Notes: generated from the sequence alone by a model not told the origin. A stretch of DNA of 13,444 nucleotides from an uncultured Spirochaetaceae bacterium (GCA_944389985.1 CALXON010000144.1:1-13444), one strand, 5' to 3'; shown: positions 1-6,740, counted from the first letter of the stretch. Made by a program: numbers and translations.

Positions 1-444
1 CCTCATGCGACGAGCCTTGCGGACATGCTCTACAAGCCGCTTTCATATGTCCGTTCATCCAATAAGGATCACGGACTGGGACATCAGATCGAAGGTCTTG
101 GAAAGAGCGGGTCATATGAGGGGAAGAACGTGCTTCTGATCGAGGACCTCATCTCCACAGGTTCCTCTTCCCTCAAGGCTGTAGAGGCTGTACGCAGCGC
201 AGATGGTGTCTGCAATCTCTGTCTCGCCATATTCACATATGGCTTCAAGACAGCTGAGGATGCGTTCGCTGCTCTCGATCCTGCATGTGTATTCCACACG
301 ATCCTCTCATATGATGTGATGGTGGCGACAGCTGCTGATACAGGATACATCTCTGAAAGTGAGGCAGAGGCCCTCCATGAATGGAGAGAGGATCCGTTCG
401 GATGGGGAGAGAAGAGAGGCTGGAAGAGGGAGGTGAAGGCATGA
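1..444 (+). CDS. pyrE: Orotate phosphoribosyltransferase, C-terminal part (5' end outside window)
   Basis: Transfers the phosphoribosyl group of PRPP to orotate to make OMP (UMP biosynthesis, cytosol). The reading frame is open from base 1, so the N-terminus lies outside the window; the in-frame ATG at 25 is internal. Visible signatures are the YVRS..KDHGLGHQIEG segment, which fits the conserved substrate loop of OPRTases (YVR-x-K-x-HG-x-x-x-x-IEG), and the acidic PRPP-binding motif VLLIEDLISTGSS, of the form hydrophobic4-E/D-D-hydrophobic2-TGSS. About 147 residues are present out of a usual ~200-230. The stop (442-444) overlaps the pyrF start as ATGA, and pyrF, pyrD/K and pyrC follow, which confirms the pathway. 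Family assignment is firm; the start cannot be seen. Confidence 0.95.
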   Translation, partial: PHATSLADMLYKPLSYVRSSNKDHGLGHQIEGLGKSGSYEGKNVLLIEDLISTGSSSLKAVEAVRSADGVCNLCLAIFTYGFKTAEDAFAALDPACVFHTILSYDVMVATAADTGYISESEAEALHEWREDPFGWGEKRGWKREVKA

Positions 445-1322
445 GCTATATCGATACCCTCAGAAAGAGCGCGGCAGAGACCGGAAACATCGTGTGCATG
501 GGACTTGATCCTGTGATGGACGTGCTTCCTTCATCGGAGGCAGGTGTCAGGGAGAGGCTCAACGGCTATTTCTCAGAGATGTTCCACAGAATGAGGCTCG
601 AAGGACTCTCTCCTGCGGCATTCAAGCCTAATATCGGATACTACGCATCACTCGACAACCCACGCGAGGAGGATTTCTCCGGCTCCCTCGCTCTCTGTGA
701 CATTCTCGAGATGCTGGAGACATACTTCCCTGGTATCCCTGTGATCCTCGACTCCAAGAGAGGTGACATAGCACGCTCAAGCGGAAACTATGCGGTTGAA
801 GCTTTTGACAAATGGGGCGCAGATGCTGTGACCGTCTCTCCTTATATGGGACATGACTCAGTATTCCCGTTCGCATATGAGGATAAGGGTGTGTACATCC
901 TCAACCGTACATCAAATCCCGGAGCGAAGGAACTTCAGAACGAGCTTGTTGTCGACAGGATCGATGAGAAGGAGCTCTATCCGCTGTACATGGCAGTCGC
1001 GCATATGATCGCAAGATGGTCACAGGAGCATCCCGGCCTTGGTGCCGTTGTAGGAGCGACGAGTCCTGATGAGCTTTCAGAGATCGCATCGTTCTATGCC
1101 GGAAAGGATGTTCCGATGCTGATTCCCGGTGTCGGATCCCAGGGCGGAAGCGCCGGAGAGGTTATGAAGAGACTTGGAGACGCAGGTTATGATCCTGCTC
1201 TTGCGAGGATCAACTCCTCCTCAGGACTTACCCATCCATGGAAGAAGGGTGCAGCACCGGATGACTGGCTTGATCAGGTGATGGCTGCTGTCAGGAAGCT
1301 TCTCGGGGAGGCCTCTGTCTGA
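441..1322 (+). CDS. pyrF: Orotidine 5'-phosphate decarboxylase (type 2)
   Basis: Decarboxylates OMP to UMP, the last step of the pathway. The 293-residue product has MGLDP near residues 20-24, FKPNIGYY at 61-68 and the catalytic Lys/Asp signature DSKRGDIARSS at 104-114. The arginine after the lysine (KRGDI) and the ~300-residue length point to the larger 'type 2' OMP decarboxylase family rather than the ~230-residue bacterial type. The frame is open to an earlier ATG at 381, but that start would lie deep inside pyrE and has no obvious ribosome-binding site. The ATG at 441 overlaps the pyrE stop (ATGA) and has AGGTGA at 431-436, four bases upstream, so 441 is preferred. Its TGA overlaps the next ATG. 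Confidence 0.94.
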   Translation: MSYIDTLRKSAAETGNIVCMGLDPVMDVLPSSEAGVRERLNGYFSEMFHRMRLEGLSPAAFKPNIGYYASLDNPREEDFSGSLALCDILEMLETYFPGIPVILDSKRGDIARSSGNYAVEAFDKWGADAVTVSPYMGHDSVFPFAYEDKGVYILNRTSNPGAKELQNELVVDRIDEKELYPLYMAVAHMIARWSQEHPGLGAVVGATSPDELSEIASFYAGKDVPMLIPGVGSQGGSAGEVMKRLGDAGYDPALARINSSSGLTHPWKKGAAPDDWLDQVMAAVRKLLGEASV

Positions 1323-2989
1323 TGGATGCCAGAACGCTTCTGAAAGGGAACCACAAGAGAGGAGAGATCCTCACGGCAACAGTCTCCGGAGTCCTCACGA
1401 CGAAGGAGGAGATGATAAGACTTTTTGATGATGATGTTCCTTCCGTGGACATCATCACAACCAAATCCTTTCAGGTCATACCGACTCCCGGAAACAGGGA
1501 GCCGGTTGTCTGTTCTCCCTCTCCCGGGAACTTCGGGAATTCCGTCGGACTCAGGAATCCGGGAATGGAGGAGGCACTGAAGGAGCTTGAGAGACTCAGG
1601 AAGAAAGGACTCAGGGCTGTTCTCAATGTCTCCCTAGCCGCTGATTCTCCTGAAAATTTCATAACGCTCGTAAAGGCTTTCGATCCCCTTGCGGACATAC
1701 TTGAGCTTAATTTCTCCTGTCCCCATGCGGCTGCCGGATTCGGAGCCTCTATCGGAAGTGACAAGGCGACAGCCGCTGACTATGTCAGGAGGATCAATGA
1801 AGCTTATCCTGAGAGGAAATCACCACTGATCATAAAGCTGACACCCAATGCCGAGGACCTTGCGGGAATAGCCAAGGCCGTGATCGATGCCGGAGCTGAT
1901 GGTATCGCGGCGATCAACACCGTCGGTCCTAAGCTCTATACCGAGCCTCATTCCGGAGCTCCGATACTCAACAACAGACTCGGAGGAAAGGGTGGAGCTT
2001 CAGGCGAGTGGGTCAAGGAAGATGCTCTCAGATGCATAAAGATCATAAGGGATGCAGTAGGTGATGACCCGATCATTCTCGGAATGGGCGGCGTGTCATC
2101 GCATCAGGATGCGGTGAACATGCTGTCAGCCGGTGCCGACAGTGTCGGTGTGGGCTCCGCACTTTCCAGAGTGATGCCTTCCGACTATGAGGCATTCTTC
2201 CATGCGCTGAAGACCGGCGGTGACACATCTTTCTATCTTTCAGCTGACAATGCCATGGAGTACACTCCGCATACAGTTCTCACCAGAGAGATGCACGGGG
2301 ATGATGTCATGGTTATAACCGTGACCGGCAAAGTGAGCTGCAGCCCGGGAGAGTTCGTATTCATATGGGTTCCGGGAATGGGCGAGAAACCATTCTCCGT
2401 CGCAGTGAACGAGCCTCTCACATTCCTGATAAAGAAGCGCGGCATATTCACATCGGCGTTCTTCGGCATAAAACCCGGAGATACCATCTACACGCGTGGC
2501 CTCTATGGCAGACCGATGGTCTATGAGAAGACGGCCAGGGCCCTTCTCATCGGAGGCGGAACTGGTGCTGCTGTCCTTCCTCTCATCGCAGAGAAGCTCT
2601 CAGAGGACGGTACAGTGATGGATATAAGGGTGGGAGTGGTCCATAAAGACGGCAAGGATCCTCTGGAGGATGTCCTCTCATCATATGGTCATTACACATC
2701 CGTTGCGGATGACGGGAAGCCAGGACGCGTTCTCGATACCATCACAGAAGCGGATCTCTCCGGTGATACCGCTCTCTACGTTGTCGGGCCCGGGAAGATG
2801 ATGGAGAAGGCTGCAATGAGGGCCGAAGAGCTCGGATTCCCGGCTGAGAGGATATATCTCTCGATGGAGAAGAACACGATGTGCGGCATAGGTATGTGCG
2901 GTGAGTGCGTATGCGGCGGGCATCTTCCATGTAAGGAAGGCACGTTCTTCACCTGGAAGACCCTGAAGGAGAACAACGCAGAGCTATGA
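1322..2989 (+). CDS. pyrD: Fused dihydroorotate dehydrogenase: class 1 catalytic domain + PyrK-type electron-transfer domain
   Basis: Oxidises dihydroorotate to orotate and passes the electrons on through flavin and iron-sulfur cofactors. The 555-residue protein has two parts. Residues ~1-300 are an FMN-binding class 1 dihydroorotate dehydrogenase, with NFSCPH at 130-135 (Cys133 aligns with the class 1 active-site base), KLTPN at 172-176, and GMGGVSSHQDA plus GADSVGVGSAL in the phosphate-binding end. Residues ~315-555 resemble PyrK: EKPFSVAV at 355-362 (flavin motif), LLIGGGTGAAVLP at 408-420 (nucleotide binding) and a [2Fe-2S] cluster motif with Cys521, 526, 529 and 537 (C-x4-C-x2-C-x7-C), Cys531 being extra. 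In most bacteria PyrD and PyrK are separate subunits, so this is a natural fusion; no stop or frameshift lies between the domains. PyrK homology implies NAD as acceptor, by inference. The start ATG overlaps the pyrF stop (TGATG), with GGGGAGG at 1305-1311. Confidence 0.92.
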   Translation: MDARTLLKGNHKRGEILTATVSGVLTTKEEMIRLFDDDVPSVDIITTKSFQVIPTPGNREPVVCSPSPGNFGNSVGLRNPGMEEALKELERLRKKGLRAVLNVSLAADSPENFITLVKAFDPLADILELNFSCPHAAAGFGASIGSDKATAADYVRRINEAYPERKSPLIIKLTPNAEDLAGIAKAVIDAGADGIAAINTVGPKLYTEPHSGAPILNNRLGGKGGASGEWVKEDALRCIKIIRDAVGDDPIILGMGGVSSHQDAVNMLSAGADSVGVGSALSRVMPSDYEAFFHALKTGGDTSFYLSADNAMEYTPHTVLTREMHGDDVMVITVTGKVSCSPGEFVFIWVPGMGEKPFSVAVNEPLTFLIKKRGIFTSAFFGIKPGDTIYTRGLYGRPMVYEKTARALLIGGGTGAAVLPLIAEKLSEDGTVMDIRVGVVHKDGKDPLEDVLSSYGHYTSVADDGKPGRVLDTITEADLSGDTALYVVGPGKMMEKAAMRAEELGFPAERIYLSMEKNTMCGIGMCGECVCGGHLPCKEGTFFTWKTLKENNAEL

Positions 2990-4014
2990 TAGACCCTCAT
3001 GTTCATCTCAGAGACTGGAAGCAGAGTGACAAGGAGACGATACTCCACGGAATGACCGTTGCTGCGATGGCCGGTTTCACCGATCTTTTCGATATGCCCA
3101 ACACCAATCCTCCCTGTACTGACAGACAGACGATTCTTGACCGTCTTGCAGCCGGTAGTGAGGCGGAGGAGAGGACGGGCGTGTCGTACCATCTGTATGC
3201 CGGGCTGACATCTGATCCTGAGGAGATCAGGACAATGGCCGGACTTCACTCTGAGCTCTTTCCGCTCGTGATCGGACTGAAGATGTTCGCAGGTCAGAGT
3301 ACAGGCAACATGGGTATCATAGGAAAGGACAGACAGCGCGCAGTCTTCCAGATCCTTTCCGATGCGGGGTATGAAGGAGTTCTTGCGGTACATGCCGAGA
3401 AGGAGGAGCTCATGCACCCTGAGCGTTTCGTTCAGGGCCGTTTCGAGACCCACTCCGAGGCACGGCCTGCGGAGGCTGAGACTGAGAGTGTCAGGGATCT
3501 TGCATCAATAGCTGCGGAGACCGGTTTCAAGGGAACTCTCCATATCTGTCATGTGTCATCCCGCTCTACGATTGATCTTGTGCGAGAGCTCCGTGAGGAT
3601 GGCATGAGGATCACAATGGGGGCAACCCCGCACCATGCGCTCCTGACAACAGAGGATGCTGGGGATCATTCAAGATACCTCAAGATGAATCCGCCTCTGA
3701 GAAGCGCAGAGGACAGGGATGCTGTCTTCAACGGGCTTCTTGACGGTACAATCGACTGGGTCGAGTCAGATCATGCTCCACATACGCTTGAGGATAAGGA
3801 GAAAGGCGCATCAGGAATTCCGGGACTGCCCGGTATGATGCTTCTGCTGGACAGACTTAGAAAGGCGGGGTGCACGGAGGACAGACTCAGGGCTCTCTTC
3901 GGAGAGAATGTCAGAAGGACTTTCGGCCTTGATCCTGAACGTACGGTTCTTCCTGATGATCCGTATGAACTCTATCTGAAGATGGCTGAGGAGTATCCGT
4001 TCGATCCGTATTGA
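2986..4014 (+). CDS. pyrC: Dihydroorotase (class I-type amidohydrolase)
   Basis: Zinc-dependent cyclisation of carbamoyl-aspartate to dihydroorotate. The metal-binding set of the cyclic amidohydrolases is complete in the 342 residues: HVHLRD at 5-10 (His5, His7), Lys99 in GLKMF (the usual carbamylated lysine position), His136 in VHAEKEE, His189 in HICHVSS and Asp262 in SDHAPH. DMPNT at 36-40 and KMNPPLR at 233-239 are typical substrate-side motifs. It is shorter than the common ~420-430-residue class I enzymes because it begins almost directly at the HxH motif and has a short C-terminus, as in some archaeal and compact bacterial forms. The ATG overlaps the stop of the pyrD/K fusion (ATGA). 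It is the last gene of the operon visible here. Confidence 0.94.
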   Translation: MIDPHVHLRDWKQSDKETILHGMTVAAMAGFTDLFDMPNTNPPCTDRQTILDRLAAGSEAEERTGVSYHLYAGLTSDPEEIRTMAGLHSELFPLVIGLKMFAGQSTGNMGIIGKDRQRAVFQILSDAGYEGVLAVHAEKEELMHPERFVQGRFETHSEARPAEAETESVRDLASIAAETGFKGTLHICHVSSRSTIDLVRELREDGMRITMGATPHHALLTTEDAGDHSRYLKMNPPLRSAEDRDAVFNGLLDGTIDWVESDHAPHTLEDKEKGASGIPGLPGMMLLLDRLRKAGCTEDRLRALFGENVRRTFGLDPERTVLPDDPYELYLKMAEEYPFDPY

Positions 4015-4055
4015 TGAATTAGTCCACCTCATATCTGGACAGCTGAAAGGTTGAA

Positions 4056-4084
4056 TTGCCTTCTCTGATGATTTCTGTTAATAT
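4056..4084 (+). promoter_or_regulatory. Candidate sigma70-type promoter downstream of pyrC
   Basis: TTGCCT (4056-4061) and TAATAT (4079-4084) are separated by exactly 17 bases, each matching 4 of 6 consensus positions. Transcription would start around 4091, exactly where a compact foldable segment begins. The promoter is supported only by its spacing and by the structured RNA and terminator that follow. Confidence 0.35.
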
Positions 4085-4090
4085 ATCAAC

Positions 4091-4192
4091 TAGGTCGGGG
4101 AGGGGTTCAGATATTATCTGGGCAAAGATCCGAACAGGGCACTTTAAATGTAGTCGCCTGACTAGCCGCCGGAGGGATCCTTCGGCATTTTC
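4091..4192 (+). ncRNA. Candidate structured small RNA or riboswitch between pyrC and corA
   Basis: No protein-coding signal is seen. The segment can fold as a unit. 4090-4096 pairs with 4160-4165 (CTAGGTC with GACTAG, one bulged G) as a closing stem. Inside it, 4105-4112 pairs with 4128-4135 (7 of 8 pairs), with a competing smaller hairpin CAGAT/ATCTG at 4108-4120. A third hairpin, 4135-4140 with 4156-4160, competes with the end of the closing stem. The segment ends in an intrinsic terminator (4168-4191). I compared it from memory with M-box, cobalamin, SRP RNA, tmRNA, RNase P, ZTP, guanidine and fluoride motifs and found no convincing match. It could be an independent sRNA, an attenuator controlling readthrough into corA, or just the 3' end of the pyr mRNA. 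Confidence 0.35.
4168..4191 (+). terminator. Intrinsic terminator after pyrC / candidate RNA
   Basis: GCCGGAGG (4168-4175) pairs with CCTTCGGC (4179-4186): 8 pairs including one G-U, with a 3-nt GAT loop. It is followed by A and TTTT at 4188-4191. The GC-rich stem with a short U-run is a plausible Rho-independent terminator for the pyr operon or the candidate RNA. The U-run is short, so efficiency may be partial. Confidence 0.6.
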
Positions 4193-4216
4193 CTCATTGA
4201 GAATTCTGTCATCTGT

Positions 4217-4226
4217 TTGATATCAA
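4217..4226. promoter_or_regulatory. Perfect 10-bp palindrome TTGATATCAA, possible operator
   Basis: TTGATATCAA reads the same on both strands. It lies in a stretch with no gene, about 60 bases before the presumed corA-leader -10 box, where an operator or activator site could sit. The regulator is unknown, and a 10-bp palindrome can occur by chance in AT-rich DNA. Confidence 0.2.
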
Positions 4227-4282
4227 TTCCTGAAGACACATTTTCTTCATTCATCTGACTGGTTTTCCTTCATCTCTGATTT

Positions 4283-4292
4283 GTGATACTAT
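4283..4292 (+). promoter_or_regulatory. Extended -10 promoter element before the corA leader
   Basis: GTGATACTAT, preceded by T at 4282, gives the extended -10 form TG-T-GATACT; TACTAT at 4287-4292 is an alternative -10. No good -35 lies 16-18 bases upstream, where the sequence is pyrimidine-rich, as is common for extended -10 promoters. Predicted transcripts would start near 4297-4299, just ahead of a strong ribosome-binding site at 4302-4308. The core TGTGATANTAT recurs before the last gene of the window. Confidence 0.35.
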
Positions 4293-4314
4293 TCCCGTGT
4301 CAAAGGAGAATGAT

Positions 4315-4392
4315 ATGGACGAAGGCGGAAGTATAAACCCTTTACCTAGAGCTGATGAGTCAAGTAAAGCCTTCGGTCCGGTTTCCTTTTAA
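4315..4392 (+). CDS. Candidate 25-residue leader peptide upstream of corA
   Basis: A 25-codon ORF starts at ATG 4315 with a textbook ribosome-binding site, AAAGGAG at 4302-4308, six bases upstream, and ends in TAA at 4390-4392. This is 33 bases before corA. The peptide begins with acidic residues (MDEGG) and contains NPLPR at residues 8-12. Enterobacterial mgtA and corA mRNAs carry short proline-containing leader ORFs (mgtL, corL), and as I recall MgtL also contains PLPR. The similarity is only four residues and could be coincidence, but the position in front of a Mg2+ transporter and the alternative stems around it (see findings) make it worth noting. No homologue is claimed. Confidence 0.45.
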   Translation: MDEGGSINPLPRADESSKAFGPVSF

Positions 4393-4416
4393 CATGATCT
4401 GGATCTGAAGGCCGGG
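4320..4416 (+). promoter_or_regulatory. Mutually exclusive RNA stems in the corA leader
   Basis: CGAAGGC (4320-4326) is perfectly complementary to GCCTTCG (4369-4375). The same GCCTTCGG (4369-4376) can instead pair with CTGAAGGC (4405-4412; 8 pairs, one G-U), ending one base before the corA ribosome-binding site GGGGAG (4414-4419). A third option, 4377-4384 with 4409-4416 (G-U rich), would cover that site directly. The first arm and the shared arm both lie inside the 25-codon ORF, so a translating ribosome would change which stem forms. This is the architecture of translation-coupled attenuation. The pairings are seen directly; the switching is inferred. Confidence 0.4.
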
Positions 4417-4425
4417 GAGAGCCAG

Positions 4426-5454
4426 ATGATCACAAGAAGAACAGATTTAGCACTAGACCAGAATTTCACATGGATCGATGCGAGAGAGATTGATAAGGAT
4501 GATATCTCGGTACTGACCGATGAGTTCATGATCTCCTCAGAGCTCCTCGCTGATATCATGGATGCAGACGAGCAGAGCCGTATCGAGAAGGAGGATGACT
4601 ACACAGTCATCATCTGCCGTCTTCCATCTGCCGAGGAGGACGAGGACAGACCTCTTGAACGCACATCCATACCGCTCGGTATCATACTGTTTCCGGACAA
4701 GGTCATAACCGTATGTCACGGAGACAGCGTCGTTGTCGATGATTTCGCACGTCACCGCTTCAGACAGTGCCCTGTAAGCACGAAGGAAGGTTTCGTGATA
4801 TCGATTCTGGGACGTGCCGCGCTTGTCTACATAAGACTTCTGAAGTACATAAACAGGCAGAAGGACCTTGTCGAGGAACAGCTCCACAAGTCCATAATGA
4901 ACTATGAGCTGATACAGCTTCTGCAGATACAGAAGTCCCTTGTCTATCTTACGACGGGCCTGACTGATAACGAGGTGCTTCTCGAGAAGCTTCAGAAGAC
5001 CCCGCTGTTCAAGGTCAACAACGAGGATGAGGCGGAATTCCTTGAGGACAGCATCACAGATAACAAGCAGGCTATCGCGATGGCCAACATCTATTCAGAT
5101 ATCCTCACGGGAACCATGGATGCATTCGCTTCTGTCATAGGCAACAACATGAACGTGATCATGAAGCGTCTTACAGTGATCTCCCTGTCACTGATGTTCC
5201 CGACATTCATCACAGGTTTCTTCGGCATGAATGTCGCTCTTCCCGGAACAGAAAGTCCATTCGCATGGCTTTTCCTTCTAGGTCTCTGCGGACTTGCCGC
5301 CGCTGTCGGTTCGTACATCATATCCGACAGGAAGAACAAGTCCCTCATAAGAGCGAATCTCGGAGAGAAGAGAAAGCGCGGAAAGAAGGAGAGGACTCCT
5401 TCAGAGATCAAATACCTCAGAAGGAAAAAGGAAGTGCTTGAAGGGGAGGATTAA
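4426..5454 (+). CDS. corA: CorA-family magnesium/divalent cation transporter
   Basis: Inner-membrane Mg2+ (Co2+, Ni2+) channel of the CorA/MIT family, functional as a homopentamer. The 342 residues comprise a large acidic cytoplasmic N-terminal domain (e.g. DEQSRIEKEDD at ~48-58), a long helical stretch (~125-245), a first membrane helix (~248-268) ending in the signature GMN (267-269, in FFGMNV), a short periplasmic loop ALPGTESPFA, and a second helix (~280-300) followed by a very basic C-terminal tail with many Lys/Arg. The start at 4426 has GGGGAG at 4414-4419, six bases upstream. The usual post-GMN MPEL-like acidic loop is replaced by ALPGTES, which retains one acidic residue. The gene is apparently monocistronic with its own leader, and its TAA overlaps the stop of the converging gene. 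Confidence 0.93.
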   Translation: MITRRTDLALDQNFTWIDAREIDKDDISVLTDEFMISSELLADIMDADEQSRIEKEDDYTVIICRLPSAEEDEDRPLERTSIPLGIILFPDKVITVCHGDSVVVDDFARHRFRQCPVSTKEGFVISILGRAALVYIRLLKYINRQKDLVEEQLHKSIMNYELIQLLQIQKSLVYLTTGLTDNEVLLEKLQKTPLFKVNNEDEAEFLEDSITDNKQAIAMANIYSDILTGTMDAFASVIGNNMNVIMKRLTVISLSLMFPTFITGFFGMNVALPGTESPFAWLFLLGLCGLAAAVGSYIISDRKNKSLIRANLGEKRKRGKKERTPSEIKYLRRKKEVLEGED

Positions 5455-6677
5455 CCCTTCAGCACTCTTATTATGTAGCCTTTGAGATACTCGCTTTCAG
5501 GAAAGGAAAGTCGTACCGGATGATCCGGTCCTGCGCTCAGTGTCTCTATCAGCTGTATCTCCACCCCCGCATCTGCAGCAGCCCAGCTCAGCATCATCCT
5601 GAAATCCTCCCTTGTCACGGCTCCAGAGCATGAGAATGTGGCTATGATGCCTCCGTCCTCTATCTTCAGCATTGCGACTCTGTTGAGGTCCTTGTATGCC
5701 CTGAGCGCATTCTCGAGTGCGCTCTTCGTCTTCGCAAGTTTCGGCGGATCGAGGATCATCATGTCATAGCGGCCGTTCTCAGAGCTGCGTAGGAAATCGA
5801 AACAGTCGGAGACATACTGATTTGATCTCTCTGCCGATCCTTCAGGGAGAATACCCTCATCCTCATTTCTCCTGATGTTATCCTCAAGGGCTTTTATTGC
5901 AGGAAAGGATGAATCCACCGAGTCTACAGAGGCACATCCGCCACGGAGTGCATGCAACGTGAATCCGCCTGTGAATGAGAAGAGATCCAGAACCCTTTTC
6001 CCGGCAGCATAACGCTCCACGATCTTCCTGTTCACTCTCTGGTCGCAGTAGAATCCTGACTTCTGTCCCTTGCCCGGTTCTATTGAGTATCTGATACCAT
6101 CTTCCAGGAATTCCTGAGCGCTGCGGCCTGAGAAGTCGTCGTCAGTTTCCTTTCCGCGGATGAATGTCCGTGTTCTCTCCTTCAGTCCCTCGCTTCCCGC
6201 ATAGGCCTTGTCCACGGAGGCCTCAATGATGTCAGGAGAGAGCTCATTGTCGAGGGCCTCTGCAATGACAGGAAGGAAATGATCGGCAAACCGGGAGGAA
6301 ATGACTATCCTGATCTCCTTTCCGTAGATGTCAGCAGCGATGCCGGGAAGGAAGTCAGCCTCTCCGTGGATGAGTCTGTATGCGGTTGTGCTTCCTTCTG
6401 AAATGATACTGCGTCTTCTGACACTCTCTGTGACAAGTCTTGCAATACACTCATCATCCATACTCTCATTCTCTTTCCATGAGATCAGATGAAGGACAAT
6501 ATGGCTTTTCTCATCATACCAGCCATGCGCTATGAAGCGTCCGTCTGATGTGAACACGTCAGCCCAGCCCGCTTCCACGGCCTTCGGTTCAATTCTTCTT
6601 ATAGCTCCTGAGAATACCCACGGGTGGTGCTTCATCGGCAGTTTCTCCCTGCCTTCCCTGAGTGTGATCCTGTACAT
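5451..6677 (-). CDS. rlmI: RlmI-like 23S rRNA (cytosine-C5) methyltransferase
   Basis: SAM-dependent 5-methylcytosine methyltransferase; E. coli RlmI modifies C1962 of 23S rRNA. In 408 residues the N-terminal PUA-type RNA-binding domain begins MYRITLREGREK..HHPWVFSGAI (1-26), closely following the RlmI pattern GREKS..HPWVFSGA. SAM motif I is VLDLFSFTGGFT (229-240), with DPPK at 310-313 and the probable catalytic cysteine at 350 in TFSCSG. The frame is open ~108 codons further upstream to 7001, but that part runs antisense through the HAD gene and lacks family similarity, so the ATG at 6677 is chosen. It has no Shine-Dalgarno. A strong promoter puts the -10 box 6 nt from the ATG, so the mRNA is probably leaderless. 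The exact target base is inferred from family. Confidence 0.88.
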   Translation of the reverse strand: MYRITLREGREKLPMKHHPWVFSGAIRRIEPKAVEAGWADVFTSDGRFIAHGWYDEKSHIVLHLISWKENESMDDECIARLVTESVRRRSIISEGSTTAYRLIHGEADFLPGIAADIYGKEIRIVISSRFADHFLPVIAEALDNELSPDIIEASVDKAYAGSEGLKERTRTFIRGKETDDDFSGRSAQEFLEDGIRYSIEPGKGQKSGFYCDQRVNRKIVERYAAGKRVLDLFSFTGGFTLHALRGGCASVDSVDSSFPAIKALEDNIRRNEDEGILPEGSAERSNQYVSDCFDFLRSSENGRYDMMILDPPKLAKTKSALENALRAYKDLNRVAMLKIEDGGIIATFSCSGAVTREDFRMMLSWAAADAGVEIQLIETLSAGPDHPVRLSFPESEYLKGYIIRVLKG

Positions 6678-6683
6678 GCTGCA

Positions 6684-6712
6684 ATCGTAGCAACCACAAA
6701 GACGGTAGTCAA
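6684..6712 (-). promoter_or_regulatory. rlmI promoter (predicted leaderless)
   Basis: On the minus strand TTGACT (5/6) lies at 6712-6707, then a 17-base spacer, then TACGAT at 6689-6684 preceded by TGC (extended -10). Only six bases separate the -10 from the ATG at 6677, so the expected start site is the A of the ATG. Its -35 overlaps the -35 of the divergent HAD promoter. Confidence 0.6.
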
Positions 6713-6734
6713 TCTCGGCCTCAGGAAGTATTCT
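6706..6734 (+). promoter_or_regulatory. HAD-gene promoter (predicted leaderless)
   Basis: TAGTCA (6706-6711, 4/6), a 17-base spacer and TATTCT (6729-6734, 4/6), with six bases to the ATG at 6741. The geometry mirrors the divergent rlmI promoter. Each box alone is weak; support comes from the spacing and the symmetry. Confidence 0.45.
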
Positions 6735-6740
6735 CTTCGT

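Noticed and set aside
381..440. Longer pyrF start at ATG 381
   Set aside because: It would overlap pyrE by 64 bases without a ribosome-binding site; ATG 441 has AGGTGA and an ATGA junction like the other operon junctions.
2776..3453. 225-codon open frame on the minus strand across the pyrD/K-pyrC junction
   Set aside because: Fully antisense to two well-supported genes with intact motifs; no family features, and its length is explained by the codon bias of the opposite strand.
4099..4136. Degenerate tRNA suggested by GGTTC-like and paired segments
   Set aside because: No cloverleaf, anticodon arm or CCA-compatible acceptor stem can be drawn.
4090..4192. M-box (ykoK) Mg2+ riboswitch before corA
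   Set aside because: The position would fit, but the conserved loop sequences of the M-box as I know them are not present and the segment is too short.
4351..4385. CTGATGAG in the corA leader as a hammerhead ribozyme core
   Set aside because: The required GAAA segment and three-stem arrangement around the cleavage site are absent.
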